Below, one piece after another: positions 22,066 to 31,649 of a stretch of DNA of 64,000 bases. The stretch lies in the NCBI GenBank assembly GCA_033558025.1, contig JAUCEF010000016.1, forward strand, positions 3,410,001 through 3,474,000, read 5' to 3'. The notes beneath the pieces were generated by a model. It was not told the DNA's origin, did not search any database, and worked only from the letters and a program-made list of their open reading frames with translations. The DNA comes from Phytophthora sp. 'mugwort'. Its lineage: Eukaryota > Oomycota > Peronosporomycetes > Peronosporales > Peronosporaceae. Position numbers and translations under genes: made by a program. Within the stretch, counting starts at the first letter, position 1, and every line of letters starts with the position of its first letter.

Positions 22066-24083
22066 AATGCTTTGCCTGCTCATCATTTCGACATTTGCCG
22101 TGGGGACTGCAGCCAACGGTATCGAGTATGGCTACGATGACTCGGCGAAGTCTTGATTCACCTTCTGCATCTTCGCTACCATCAGACTCGTCGTTCGTCT
22201 TCGATGGTACCAACTCGAATATCGCGCTGCAGCTCTACAACCGGCACAAAGCTGGAGTCACAGACACCAAAGTCGTACTAAACACAGTCCCCACTGCAGT
22301 AACCACCCGCCTTAGAGATCTCAGTATCAAGTTCAGTGACTTACCCGGCCTCGTTCAACGCGCTGTGCTCTGGGATACAGGCTTCGCTATCTCGCCCTCT
22401 AATGACCCAGTTCAAATCTGGACAACAAATGGTTACACTATGGCAGATATCGCAGTCCCGAAGGAAATAATCAGCGCTGAAGGATGCACATTCAAGAACT
22501 GTACGCAGCCGAATGATGAGGTAGCATACTACACGCTGATCTGCTCAGGAACTCAGATGGTTAACGTGTCGAGATGTGTGGCAGATACGTTCGTGGACTC
22601 GGCTGCAACCAGCTACTTGGGCTCCATGTGGTCCGTTGGTGGAGACCCCGACATGGCTCCACATCTTCGACTTCGAGATCACTCGTGGGTAGACCCTGTG
22701 ACAAAGATTTCGTACAGTGTCTACGCTATTCACACGACGTCAATAGCTGATGACCCAGCTTGGAACGTGTGTCCTGCTGAAGATGGCTATGGTGCGTTGA
22801 CAGTGCCTTGTCACAGGAGAGGCGAGTTCACGGACGATGAGATGGCAGCGATGAACATGCCAAATGGAAGTGCTTGGATGACGACGTGGCTGGAACAAGA
22901 ATTCTCTAATGGATCAGGCTCGGGTTTTGACCTGTTGCTACTGATCCCGATCATCTTAGGCGCTATCGTCTCAATTGGAGTCGGGTGGTTCTACTGGAAA
23001 AGGAAGATTTTGAGTAAGATTAAAGAGACAATGTCCACGACGTGTGATCTTGGTGAGACCTCGTCACAGTACCAGGGTGGAAGCTCTGTGGTGCTATCAA
23101 AGTACGTTTCAGGTACACCCGACCCAGCACTTCGACATACGATCCTGACTACGCAGGGATCTTTTCTCAGTCACACAGGGGGATACGAGAGTGCAGGTTC
23201 GTGTCGAACGCTTCAGGTTTTGCTCGGTAGTCAATATCTCGTGGAGAAACGGATGTCCTACGAGAGTATCATGTATCAACGCGTATTGTCGAAAGGATCC
23301 TCGGGAGAAGTGTGGGTTTGCGAGCATAACGGACAGCAAGTTGCCGTTAAGAAACTTTTACAGACCAAAAAGCAAAAGGCAGGCAATGTACAAGCCTTTG
23401 CTGAAGAGATCGAACTCACCGCTAGTCTCGCTCACCCACATATTGTGAAATTCATTGGTGTGGCGTGGAATACGCTCAATAACCTGGTGATGGTTCTTGA
23501 ATATGTTCCGATGGGAAGTCTCCAAAATTATCTGCACCAGAACGCAGACTTGCTCTCGTGGGCTCGAGATAAAATCCACATGGCCGTCGGAATCGCTCAA
23601 GCACTGGAGTATCTGCACGGCCACACTCCATCGTTAATCCACCGTGATCTCAAGTCAAACAATATATTGCTGACACACATGCTGGAGCCAAAGCTGATCG
23701 ACTTTGGGGTGAGTCGCGAGGCTGTGGAGCTCACAATGACAGCTGGAATTGGCACGCCGTACTGGACAGCGCCCGAGATCTTGGAAGGTATGCGATACAC
23801 TGAGCAGAGCGATATTTATTCCTTTGGTGTGGTGCTGTCGGAGCTGGATACGGGCAAAATCCCGTACCACGACGCACTAACGGAGAACGGAGCCAAAGTG
23901 CAGCCTGTCCAGATCCTACAAGACATCGTCTCTGGTACGCTGCGGCCGAGATTCGGAGAGGACTGCCCTCCACGGATACGACGAATTGGTTCAGCGTGTT
24001 TAGCGCAGGATCCATCGAGTCGACCGACGGCACAGCAACTGACTAAAGACCTTGAAGGCAAAAGCGGATCCATACGAACGTAA
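22066..24083 (+). CDS. TKL-type membrane protein kinase, copy 5; signal peptide one base out of frame
   Basis: The long frame is open from 22095 to 24083, but its first codon there is TTG and its first ATG is at 22128. A good signal peptide, MLCLLIISTFAVGTAANG, begins at ATG 22066 in another frame and runs out at a TGA at 22154. One missing or extra base near 22120-22150 would join it to the ectodomain (SSFVFDGTNSNIALQLYNRH). The rest is complete: ectodomain, membrane span about 280-302 in the long-frame numbering, glycine loop KGSSGEVWV, Lys419, HRD Asp518, DFG Asp536 and GTPYWTAPEI. All catalytic residues are present, so this is the one array member likely to be an active Ser/Thr kinase if secretion is restored. 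A GT-AG pair at 22119-22150 would fix the frame, but a 32-nt intron is unlikely. Confidence 0.82.
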
Positions 24084-24228
24084 TAAAAGGTATCGACGCG
24101 TAGATAATCCACCATCATAATAATTATCCGAATCAATACACGGGACAGATGAGCGGCACAAAGGCTCTAAAGCCATCCATCTATTAGTGAGGATCGTACC
24201 GTGCAACATGCTGGCTGTTTCTCCTCAG

Positions 24229-25244
24229 CTAATCGAACTCGTCGTCGTCAAAGTCCTCATCATCACCATCAAACTCGTCATCGTCATCATCGTCATCATC
24301 GTCATCATCAAAGTCAACTCCGTCGCCATCTTCATCCTCGTCGTCATCTTCCCGCCAGTACTATCCGCATTCAAGTCATCAGTCCACAATTCTCTCTCTT
24401 TGCTTTCATGAAGCAGTTACTCACCCCGTCTGCTCGCAGTGCATCGTTCACATACTCCATGAACTTGCCTAGCCGCTCTGCGTTCTCTGTCGTGTACTGC
24501 TGCTCTGACAGATCCACCAACGGGTCGTAGGTCTGCACTCCAACAGCCTACAGTTAGTCTTCTCTTCCGTCCATCTACGTCCTCCACCGTCCTCACCTCT
24601 GGAGAAAAGTCCACTTCATTGACCCTTCCGTGCTCAAGAAGAGCCATTACGTCCTCGTATCTTCTTTGCTGCATGACTGCAAGCAAAATGGGCTGGAAGC
24701 TCTGCTCCGTGGGGCGCACGTCGTGCTGTGCCGTGATGCTTTTGAGGATGTCCACGGCCTCGTCCACCCTGTGCGCGTCCACTAGCGACGTGATCAGCGC
24801 GTTCACCGCTGGAAGGTCCACCAAAATGTCCCTCTCTTTGGCCGCTTGAAACAACAACAGCGCGTCCTCCAGTCGCCGCTGCCGCAGACATGCGTCCAGC
24901 GTGTAAATGGCCGCCAACTGCGTGGCATCGTCCGTCTCGAAGCTCGGCTGGTCCAGAAGGTGCCTCAGGATCTGCGCCGCCCTTGGCGCTTCGTGCGGCT
25001 GGCCGCGCTTGGCCACTAACAGCGCCAGACGCTGCAGAAGCTGCGGGTCCTGGCTCGCGGACTCCTGCGGCATCTTGTCGAAAGCCGCAAGCGCGCGTGA
25101 CGACTCGCGGCGCGCGATGCTGCTCTCCAGCACGAGCTTCACGTCCACTGAAGCCGTTGGGGACGCGCGCGGGGACGCCGAACTCGACAGGCCGCGCTGC
25201 AGCATGCGCCGCACGACACCTCGGCGCATCGAGTTGCCTAGCAT
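24229..25244 (-). CDS. PPR/TPR-like organelle protein with acidic tail, three exons
   Basis: Exon 1 (25244-24597) starts MLGNSMRRGVVRRML, an Arg-rich, acid-free presequence typical of mitochondrial targeting. It continues with helical-pair repeats of pentatricopeptide type (for example ALLLFQAAKERDI and LVDAHRVDEAVDILKSI). Intron 1 (24596-24548, 49 nt, GTGAGG...TGTAG) removes a frame break. Exon 2 is 24547-24425. Intron 2 (24424-24361, 64 nt, GTGAGT...GATAG) leads to exon 3 (24360-24229), which reads YWREDDDEDEDGDG and ends in an Asp-rich tail. The sum is 300 residues, and all junctions are in phase. The GTCATC-rich DNA at 24240-24350 is thus coding. PPR-like proteins bind organelle RNA or act in mitoribosomes; the exact role is unknown. 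The gene is convergent with the kinase and shares a 200-bp intergenic region with the phosphatase. Confidence 0.75.
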
Positions 25245-25442
25245 AGCTATCAGAAGTGAGAGGTATTGATTGTACGCCACACCGTTTTGGCGTTTTAACT
25301 TGGGATTGTCATGCAATAATATACTTTTATGTTTTAAGTAAACTTAAAGTAAAAGTAGGAATGCATATACTATTGTCGCTCGAAGGTCACGTAATGACGT
25401 TGAACTGCCTTTGGGTTTTGGCTTGCGAATCATAATTGCAAT

Positions 25443-26919
25443 ATGGCTCCACGACCAGAGTCTCCTGCGTCGGCTGCTGGTGCGAGTTCTACAGGCGTCA
25501 ATGCGAGCTACGAGTGCGTTAACGAAGAAGATCTGATACTGGAACACGTGCTGGTGCTGTTCCGCCATGGCGACCGGTCCCCGATCAGCCGCAAGATCAG
25601 CACCAAGGTGAATATGACGCAGTACGACACGGACTTTTGGGTCTCACGACTCGCGGAGCTGAGCGTCGTTGGGACACTAAACAGCGGGACAAGAGTGGTC
25701 AATTATCGTGACGGAGAGTCCAGCGACACCAGCTGCGTCGGTCAGCAGTTTGACGTGCCGCCGCCTCAGCAAGGCGGACGCTGGCCTTGTGGACAATTGA
25801 CAGCCAAGGGGATCGATATGATGCGCGTGAAGGGTCAGCAGCTAAGAGACAGGTACAGAGCGCTGCTAGAAGACTTGGAGGACCCGGTGAAGCAGGTCCA
25901 CGTGCAGTCCACCAACATCCGGAGGACTATCCGCTCGGCGCAGAGTCTGCTAGCTGGGCTCTTTCCAGATTACTTTGTGCACGTCGACGCGGGCAACAAA
26001 CTGGCGGCCAGTGAACAATTGCTACCGGATAGTAAAAGGTTCTTGCAGAGCTTGGAGACAGACAAAAGGAAGATTAGGCATGAGGTGTTTGTAATTCACG
26101 CCGATGACTCGAATAGTCTGGCGCCGCAGCATTCGTACGAGTTGTATAAAGATCTCGGTAAGATGCTGGCGAAGGAACTGAGGCAGCATGCACCGCCGAG
26201 GTTCGCTGAGGCATCGCAGAAGATTAGCGCGATTATTGGCGCGGAGTCGAGCAAGCTGGTTGCTTGGACAGGATGTGAGTCTGGTGCTGCGTGCAGAGAT
26301 CGAGGTGGATTCGTGGGTCTAACTGTTCTTTTTGTTTGCACGTCGTGGTTGAAGTGCGTGAGGTGTTGGTTTGCCGTCAGGCACACGGTTTGGCCTTCCC
26401 GGACGGTCTGGACCAGCAGCTTTTCGAGCAGATCTGCGAGTACGATGCGTGGCTGTGGCACCACCTATACGGCAAGATGGACTTCTGCCGGGCCAGCTTC
26501 AGGGCCGGCGTGCAGCGCATATACTCATACCTGACCAGCGTCGCCGAGGTTTGTTGTCTGTTGTCTGGTAGTCTTTGAGAGAGACGAAATGTGTGGTTAG
26601 TTATTAACTGCCTTTTTTTTTGCTGCTGCAGAACACCAACAAGCACAAGTTGTCACTGTTCTCAGCGCACGACAACTCACTAGTGGCGCTAGTGAACGCG
26701 TTGCAATTGCAGGTTCCACGCTTGATCCCTCCATACGGTGCCATGCTGACCTTCGAAGTATTCCGGCACTGCGTCACGGGCGAGATCTTCCTAAGGGCGC
26801 TCTTCGAAGGGGTCGAGGTGAGCTTCGCTGGTCATGAGCACTCGGCGCTGTGTCGGTTCACCGTGTTCCAGCAGGCGGCGCAGAGCTTCTTGCAAGTGCA
26901 GCCCGGCGCCGCGTTGTGA
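25443..26919 (+). CDS. Histidine acid phosphatase, three exons
   Basis: Exons are 25443-26274, 26355-26548 and 26632-26919 (437 residues). Intron 1 is 80 nt (GTGAGT...TTGAAG); intron 2 is 83 nt (GTTTGT...CTGCAG, with a T-rich tract). The exons were set by alignment to the tandem paralogue downstream, and both junctions keep phase. The histidine phosphatase signature is RHGDRSP at 41-47 (nucleophile His42), and the proton donor pair is His355-Asp356 in SAHDNS. The branch-2 histidine phosphatases remove phosphate from small phosphoesters or lysophosphatidate. The relatives with this layout are ACP6-like. No clear signal peptide is seen, so a cytosolic or organelle location is possible. Confidence 0.85.
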
Positions 26920-27055
26920 ACGTATGTATTTGTTTACCAATAGTGTCCTCTGATGTCCTCCACTGTCCTCCACGATGACACGCATGACGTCATCGCGAAT
27001 CTGATTCGGCCACATAATGGTGTGTAACACACAGTACCAAACGTAAACGTCTTCA

Positions 27056-27072
27056 GCTCACTTTGCAATCTT
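27056..27072 (+). promoter_or_regulatory. Oomycete initiator plus flanking promoter region
   Basis: GCTCACTTTGCAATCTT closely follows the known oomycete core promoter pattern (GCTCATTYYNCAWTTT). It lies 47 bp before the ATG at 27119, the usual distance for a short 5' UTR. Confidence 0.65.
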
Positions 27073-27118
27073 CTAGCAGACCAGCAAGCGTCCACCAAAA
27101 CCTCCTCCCATACTGATA

Positions 27119-28252
27119 ATGGCTACATTCTCTTCATCTAGTCGCGATGTAGCATTGCGTCACGTGCTGATCTTCCATCGCCACGGAGACCGCACGCCCG
27201 TGCTCACGTCCATCGGCACGAAAATGGCGGCCACACAGGAAGAGAAGGACTTTTGGGCCTCCAAAGTGGCTACACCCGAGCAAATCAAGTTGCTGCAGCA
27301 AACCGCCAAGCCCGTGGGTGCCGATGAGACACAGCCCCCAGTCATAAGACCGTCAAAGGAGTCGCAGTATCCGTACGGGCAATTGACACAGAAGGGTGTA
27401 ACGCACATGACAGCCAAAGGACGAGCGTTACGGGAACGATACGGACAGTTGATGGCCGACGACGTCAAGGTCGAGGACGTCTACGTGTTGTCCAGCAGTG
27501 TGCCACGCACGATTGAGTCGGTGCAGTGCTTGCTGAGGGGTTTCTTCTATACTGACGATATCCGGCAGAGCGAGAAGAAGCTCCCGCAGTTCTTCGTGCG
27601 CACGTACACGCGTAACGTGCTGGCGCCCATGCACCCGCTGCAGGTCTTTAACGAGATCGAGCTCATTGTGCATGACGACGTACTGAAGCTAAGAAGTAAG
27701 ATCGAGCGTGACGCCATGGAGACGCTGGGTCTGCACCTGCGCGAGTATCTGGGAGTGCCCAATGACCAGCCTCTGTCCTGGACGGCGGTTCGCGACGCGA
27801 TGACGTGTCGTGAAGCGCACGGCTGGCCATTCCCTGAGGGCGTGGACCGCAAGATCTTTGGACAGGTCGAGGCCTATGACACGTGGCTTTGGCAGCGTCT
27901 GTATCATCGCAAGGACTTCTGCTACGGAGCGTTTAAAGAAGGTGTGAAGGAGGTTTATGGCTTTGTGAAGTCGGTAGTGGAGAACAAACAGTCGGCCAAG
28001 ATTTCCTTCTTCTCGGCGCACGACAACTCGATTGTGGCGTTACTGGGCGCTCTACAGATCGATGTGGGCTCGCAGCTTCCCGCGTATGGTACTATGCTTG
28101 CGTTGGAGGTGTACGAGGACGAGGTTACGCACGAATTCTTCATCAAGCCGCGTTATGAGAACGACGTGGTGAGTTTCGCAGGCCATAGACAGGATCCGCT
28201 CTGCCCGTTTTCGCACTTCGAGTCTCTGGCGCTCGAGTTCCTGTCGAACTAA
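27119..28252 (+). CDS. Histidine acid phosphatase, intronless tandem paralogue
   Basis: The 377-residue protein is complete in one exon. RHGDRTP at 21-27 carries the nucleophile His22. SFFSAHDNSIVALLGALQ holds the proton donor pair His301-Asp302. SWTAVRDAMTCREAHGWPF and the conserved C-terminal VSFAGHRQDPLCPFSHFE match the neighbour at 25443-26919 throughout. The neighbour has an N-terminal extension and a longer insert before GQLTAKG. It is an ACP6-like acid phosphatase acting on phosphomonoesters or lysophosphatidate. The two genes are 199 bp apart in tandem and differ in introns. The stop is 59 bp from the end of the convergent BTB gene. Confidence 0.9.
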   Translation: MATFSSSSRDVALRHVLIFHRHGDRTPVLTSIGTKMAATQEEKDFWASKVATPEQIKLLQQTAKPVGADETQPPVIRPSKESQYPYGQLTQKGVTHMTAKGRALRERYGQLMADDVKVEDVYVLSSSVPRTIESVQCLLRGFFYTDDIRQSEKKLPQFFVRTYTRNVLAPMHPLQVFNEIELIVHDDVLKLRSKIERDAMETLGLHLREYLGVPNDQPLSWTAVRDAMTCREAHGWPFPEGVDRKIFGQVEAYDTWLWQRLYHRKDFCYGAFKEGVKEVYGFVKSVVENKQSAKISFFSAHDNSIVALLGALQIDVGSQLPAYGTMLALEVYEDEVTHEFFIKPRYENDVVSFAGHRQDPLCPFSHFESLALEFLSN

Positions 28253-28311
28253 TCAAGACAGCAATCTCATGATCAAGACACGACACAATGCAGTAGACGG
28301 CTAAGCGTGTA

Positions 28312-29404
28312 TTACTTCCTGGGTGTCATTGAAGCCGCCCAAGTATGATTCGTAATTAGTGGACTGCGTAGAGCTCGGGTGTCGTCATGGACGGCCTTAT
28401 CTTTTGCGAGAATGTCCATGTAATCAGTGCCTTTGTACTTGGAGTCCTTCCACCATGTTTCACATACGTTGTCGTTGCTCTTCTTCGTCTTCGTCTTCGC
28501 ACTCATTGAGCTCTTTTTCTTCTGGAAAGTGCTGAGTAACGTCGCTTTGGCCATTTTCTCTTTGGCTTTGCTGCCACCATCGGAGGTTACCCCGCCCCAC
28601 CACGCCGGTGCATCCAGCCACCACGCACTTGAGTCCTTAGTCTCTTTCTCCTTCTTGGCAGCAACTTTTGCGTCGTCATTCTGCTTGAGCTGCCACAGCT
28701 CCAAATTCTTGATCTCGACAGCCTTTAGCAGCGACTCGAAGCGCCAGAACTCGCTCTCCACGTACAAGTCCCGTAGTAACTTTGGGTCTGATGGCAAGAC
28801 GCCATCACGCAGGAAGCGCAGAATATGGCGGAATAACCGACAATCTCGATCCACACGGAAACAGCCACTTTCAGCAGCAGTGAGCGGTGAATCGTCCTGA
28901 ACGAAAGCCGCGAGCAGCGACGCTGGGTCTTTTAAGGCCACAGCCGCTGAAAGCTCGAAGAGTTGGCCACCGACGTCCACAGTCACGCGACGATCACTAG
29001 CTGCAGGAAATGCAGCAAGACAGAACCAGTCGGACGACCGAGAAGCGTCAAAACGTTCACGCTCAGAGGTCAACAGTGCGTGCTGCAGCAATAGCTTGCG
29101 CTTTTCCCGGCGGATGAACGCTCGCTGCTTAGCAACCTGGTAAAGTGACGCACAACAGCTTGTTAGATAGGACGTCCCCGTATTGTAACGACAACCTGCG
29201 ACGTACGCGTCCGTACTGCAGCTCGAGGTGTTGCCGCTTGGAAGCCACGACGGTGCGGTGCAGTAGATTCTGTTCCTCTTCTTGGGTCTGCACAGCTCGC
29301 TTCCAACGCTCTCGACTGTCGTCGTCGTTAAGTTCATCGTCGAAAAGCGCCACGGTCGAGTCGGAGACCCAGGCAGAACCCTTTCGAGGCTTACGCGAAG
29401 ACAT
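28312..29404 (-). CDS. KCTD-like BTB/POZ (T1) domain protein, two exons
   Basis: Exon 1 is 29404-29207 (66 codons, MSSRKPRKGSAWVSDSTVAL onwards, then a charged coiled-coil-like stretch). The intron is 29206-29137 (70 nt, GTACGT...TTACCAG). Exon 2 is 29136-28312, giving 340 residues. The alternative open frame upstream of the intron is unrelated sequence. The BTB/T1 domain starts with VTVDVGGQLFELS at about residue 117 and runs to about 210, with FRHILRFLRDGVLP as its second hallmark. The C-terminal third is Lys/Trp-rich and low in conservation. Such domains mediate oligomerisation, often as adaptors for Cullin-3 ligases; no channel segment is present. It lies 116 bp upstream of the Kazal gene's 3' end on the same strand. 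Confidence 0.82.
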
Positions 29405-29520
29405 GGAGCGCGTGTTTCCAAAGTGGCAGTTAGCAACCGGCAAGACACGAACAGAGCGACTGTTTAGGCTTCAACTAAAGGGAAATCATGTATATTGCCA
29501 GGACACCACTCCATAAACAG

Positions 29521-30303
29521 CTAGAACATGAACACAACTACATGTAGCAGCACAGACACGATGGAGATCAGCACGAAACTTGTGCGGGAGGTTCTTGCCG
29601 CTCCGATCTCTGACGGATCTGAGGTGATAGAAGCGTCTGACCCCACTGTAGGTCCCGATTCTGCGATCGACGCTGACCCAGCTAACCCCGTCGTGGTGCA
29701 CTCTCCTTCAAACGCAAATGTGAGCGACGAATTGACGCACTCAGCGTTCTGGAACAGACATTGGTTGGCGTACGTGACCCCATCCGAGCCGCAAAGCGGG
29801 CGGAATTCTTTCGTGCAGACGCTCTCAGCGCAGATTCGCGAGCCGGACGTCGAGCTAGCGAACGCCATAGCATCTCCACTCTCTGCAGTTGAACTCCTGC
29901 ACTCACCATCTGACGCCATCGTCAACGTCGAGTCTGAGCACTGGACTCGTCTCAGGAAACACTCGTTGCTGTAGCTCCGTCCGTCAGAGCCACATACGGG
30001 CGTGTAGACGTCCAGACACGCGAACTCCTGCAGACAAAAAGCGCCAATGCTGTCGCTGGTCCTGCCACTGGAGCACCCACCCTGAGAGACGATCTCGAGA
30101 GTGTCGTCGCCCGTCGCGCATTTCGTCTGATTGAACTCGCACGCGTTGCTGAAGGTCTCGCCATTCGACGCACACACCGGATCGAAGAGCGCCACACACG
30201 CAAAGTCGCAGCTAATTGAAGCCATTGTATTAGAATCGCTCCAGCCTTGTAATGGGTTCACCGAGGCTTCCGAAATGGACCCGCATCCGGAGTTCGGACC
30301 CAT
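29521..30303 (-). CDS. Three-domain Kazal serine-protease inhibitor with hydrophobic (GPI-like) tail
   Basis: The 260-residue protein has three six-cysteine Kazal domains at about 32-77, 90-135 and 158-202, each with the CGSDG/CASNG-Y/F-N-C core. The predicted P1 residues, two after the second cysteine, are Ala38, Asp98 and Lys165, so the three heads should differ in protease preference. A Ser/Thr-rich spacer leads to a hydrophobic C-terminus (242-260), which looks like a GPI-anchor signal and suggests a cell-surface inhibitor. The first Met (30303) is not followed by a clear signal peptide. A missing 5' exon or a lost signal is possible, as no good upstream exon was found. Oomycete Kazal proteins inhibit host or own serine proteases; this one is not assigned to a named gene. 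Confidence 0.82.
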   Translation of the reverse strand: MGPNSGCGSISEASVNPLQGWSDSNTMASISCDFACVALFDPVCASNGETFSNACEFNQTKCATGDDTLEIVSQGGCSSGRTSDSIGAFCLQEFACLDVYTPVCGSDGRSYSNECFLRRVQCSDSTLTMASDGECRSSTAESGDAMAFASSTSGSRICAESVCTKEFRPLCGSDGVTYANQCLFQNAECVNSSLTFAFEGECTTTGLAGSASIAESGPTVGSDASITSDPSEIGAARTSRTSFVLISIVSVLLHVVVFMF

Positions 30304-30418
30304 GTGGGTTCTTCTAATCTAACTTCAACATCGTCAGCACCTTGAAACGTCTGCCTGTCTATACTGTCTATCTGCAATTGTCTGGTAATGTCTTAATGCA
30401 ATTGCCTGGTAATTAAAC

Positions 30419-30520
30419 ATGTCCATTGCTGTTATTGCTCGTTTGTGTGCTCTCGGTGTTGCAAGCGCTTGCTATTTGGTCATGGCGGAAGAGCTTTCAC
30501 TGAAGGTAGCCATTTGTTAG
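30419..30520 (+). CDS. Small open frame, signal-peptide-like, 33 codons
   Basis: MSIAVIARLCALGVASACYL starts at 30419 and the frame ends at 30520. The product would be a hydrophobic signal-peptide-like stretch with a short tail. It lies 128 bp before the ATG of the four-span membrane gene and could be an upstream open frame in its mRNA, or chance. No splice joining in phase to 30649 was found. Confidence 0.25.
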   Translation: MSIAVIARLCALGVASACYLVMAEELSLKVAIC

Positions 30521-30648
30521 CGTCCTCGACGATGATTGGCTGACGTCTTGATTTGCGTGCGGGAGATGGCTACATGTTGTTACTTGTGAAGTAGCCACTT
30601 GTGTCATTGCCCGACAACTCTCAACTTCTTCTGTGTAGCCATCCGGTC

Positions 30649-31649
30649 ATGCTACAAAGTCTGCAGATCCTCCAGTTTGTGTTGCAACTCGCTGTTCCGG
30701 TGCTCGTGATCGTTGCCGTGCATCTCCACTCGTGGGCGGTCATCGAGCTCGAGAATCTCGACAAACCTACAGCCAACGCAGTGAACCAGCTCACGTTTTC
30801 ACCCAGCGGCTACTGTTTACGACTCAGCAGTGGCAGCTCCGAATGCCAACCTTTCCTGCACGCCATCTTCGAGAACTCGCGACAGCCCGACGACTGGCCA
30901 AGTGCAGGGCCCGATGCTCTTGCAGTGTTGCCATCACATCTAGAAAGCGACAACAAGGAGTTTGTGATCGCTCAGGCGCTTTCCTGCTGGTGCCACACCC
31001 GTGGAGAGTTCACGTGGTACATGCAGGGCGCACAGAATGTGGCGTGTCTCGTAGTGCTGGAGACTGTCAAGTACGTCATGACGCTGTGGGGACTATTCGC
31101 GACTATGAGTCTCGGACTGTCGTCAGTGTTGTTCCCGCGGAGCTTCACTGCTTGTCGTACGTTTTCCAGCTTTACGAGCGCATTGCTTGGCCTCCTGGTG
31201 ACGTTGTCGTGGTGGTACTACAGCAGCACGTACATTGATCGCGAGTATTTGGACGAGCTGACGCTGAATTGGCGCCACGGTGCGTCCTACCACTGCGCTC
31301 TGATAGCGTTTGCTCTAGCGACGGCTAATGCCCAGATCGTATTGGATGCTACGGGTCCAGTTGGCACTCGGAAGTATCCTCGACGCCTTATCCGACCATC
31401 GTCTAGGATGGAACTACCTGATGACTGGGACCCACTGTCCTGCCCAGCCAACTACCTCGTGTAAGAAATACTCGTAGTGCTCGTAGATTAACTGGTACCT
31501 TCTTTTACAGGTCAGGGCCAGCTCAAGTCACACGTAGGTCGCGCACAGAACCAAGGACAAGAGGCTTCCGTATGGTGGTAAATCTGGGTTCATTAGGATA
31601 CCGGCCAAGGAACGGAGGAGCCCCTGTGGCACAATTTACGCCAGTCTAG
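30649..31649 (+). CDS. Four-span membrane protein of unknown function, two exons
   Basis: The ATG at 30649 (MLQSLQILQFVLQ) is chosen over a GTG 48 bp upstream. Exon 1 is 30649-31460. The intron is 31461-31510 (50 nt, GTAAGA...CTTTTACAG, strong consensus at both ends), and exon 2 is 31511-31649. The protein has 316 residues; without splicing the frame stops after 271. Hydrophobic segments lie at about 8-26, 140-162, 173-192 and 213-232, with a large loop between the first two that contains six cysteines. This layout resembles claudin/SUR7-like four-span proteins, but I see no family signature and would leave the function open. The C-terminal exon is basic (Arg-rich) and probably cytosolic. Confidence 0.75.

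Noticed and set aside
22095..22127. Start of kinase copy 5 at 22095
   Set aside because: The codon is TTG and no signal peptide follows; the ATG at 22066 with a signal peptide in another frame is the more likely ancestral start.
24240..24360. Simple GTCATC microsatellite or a plus-strand His/Val-rich protein
   Set aside because: Two GT-AG introns with phase conservation make it the acidic last exon of the minus-strand PPR-like gene.
28312..29448. The single-exon reading of the BTB gene from 29448
   Set aside because: Its first 100 residues are out-of-frame sequence; splicing 29206-29137 joins a clean N-terminus from ATG 29404.
30304..30420. An upstream signal-peptide exon for the Kazal gene
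   Set aside because: No minus-strand frame here gives a hydrophobic N-terminus with a usable donor in phase.
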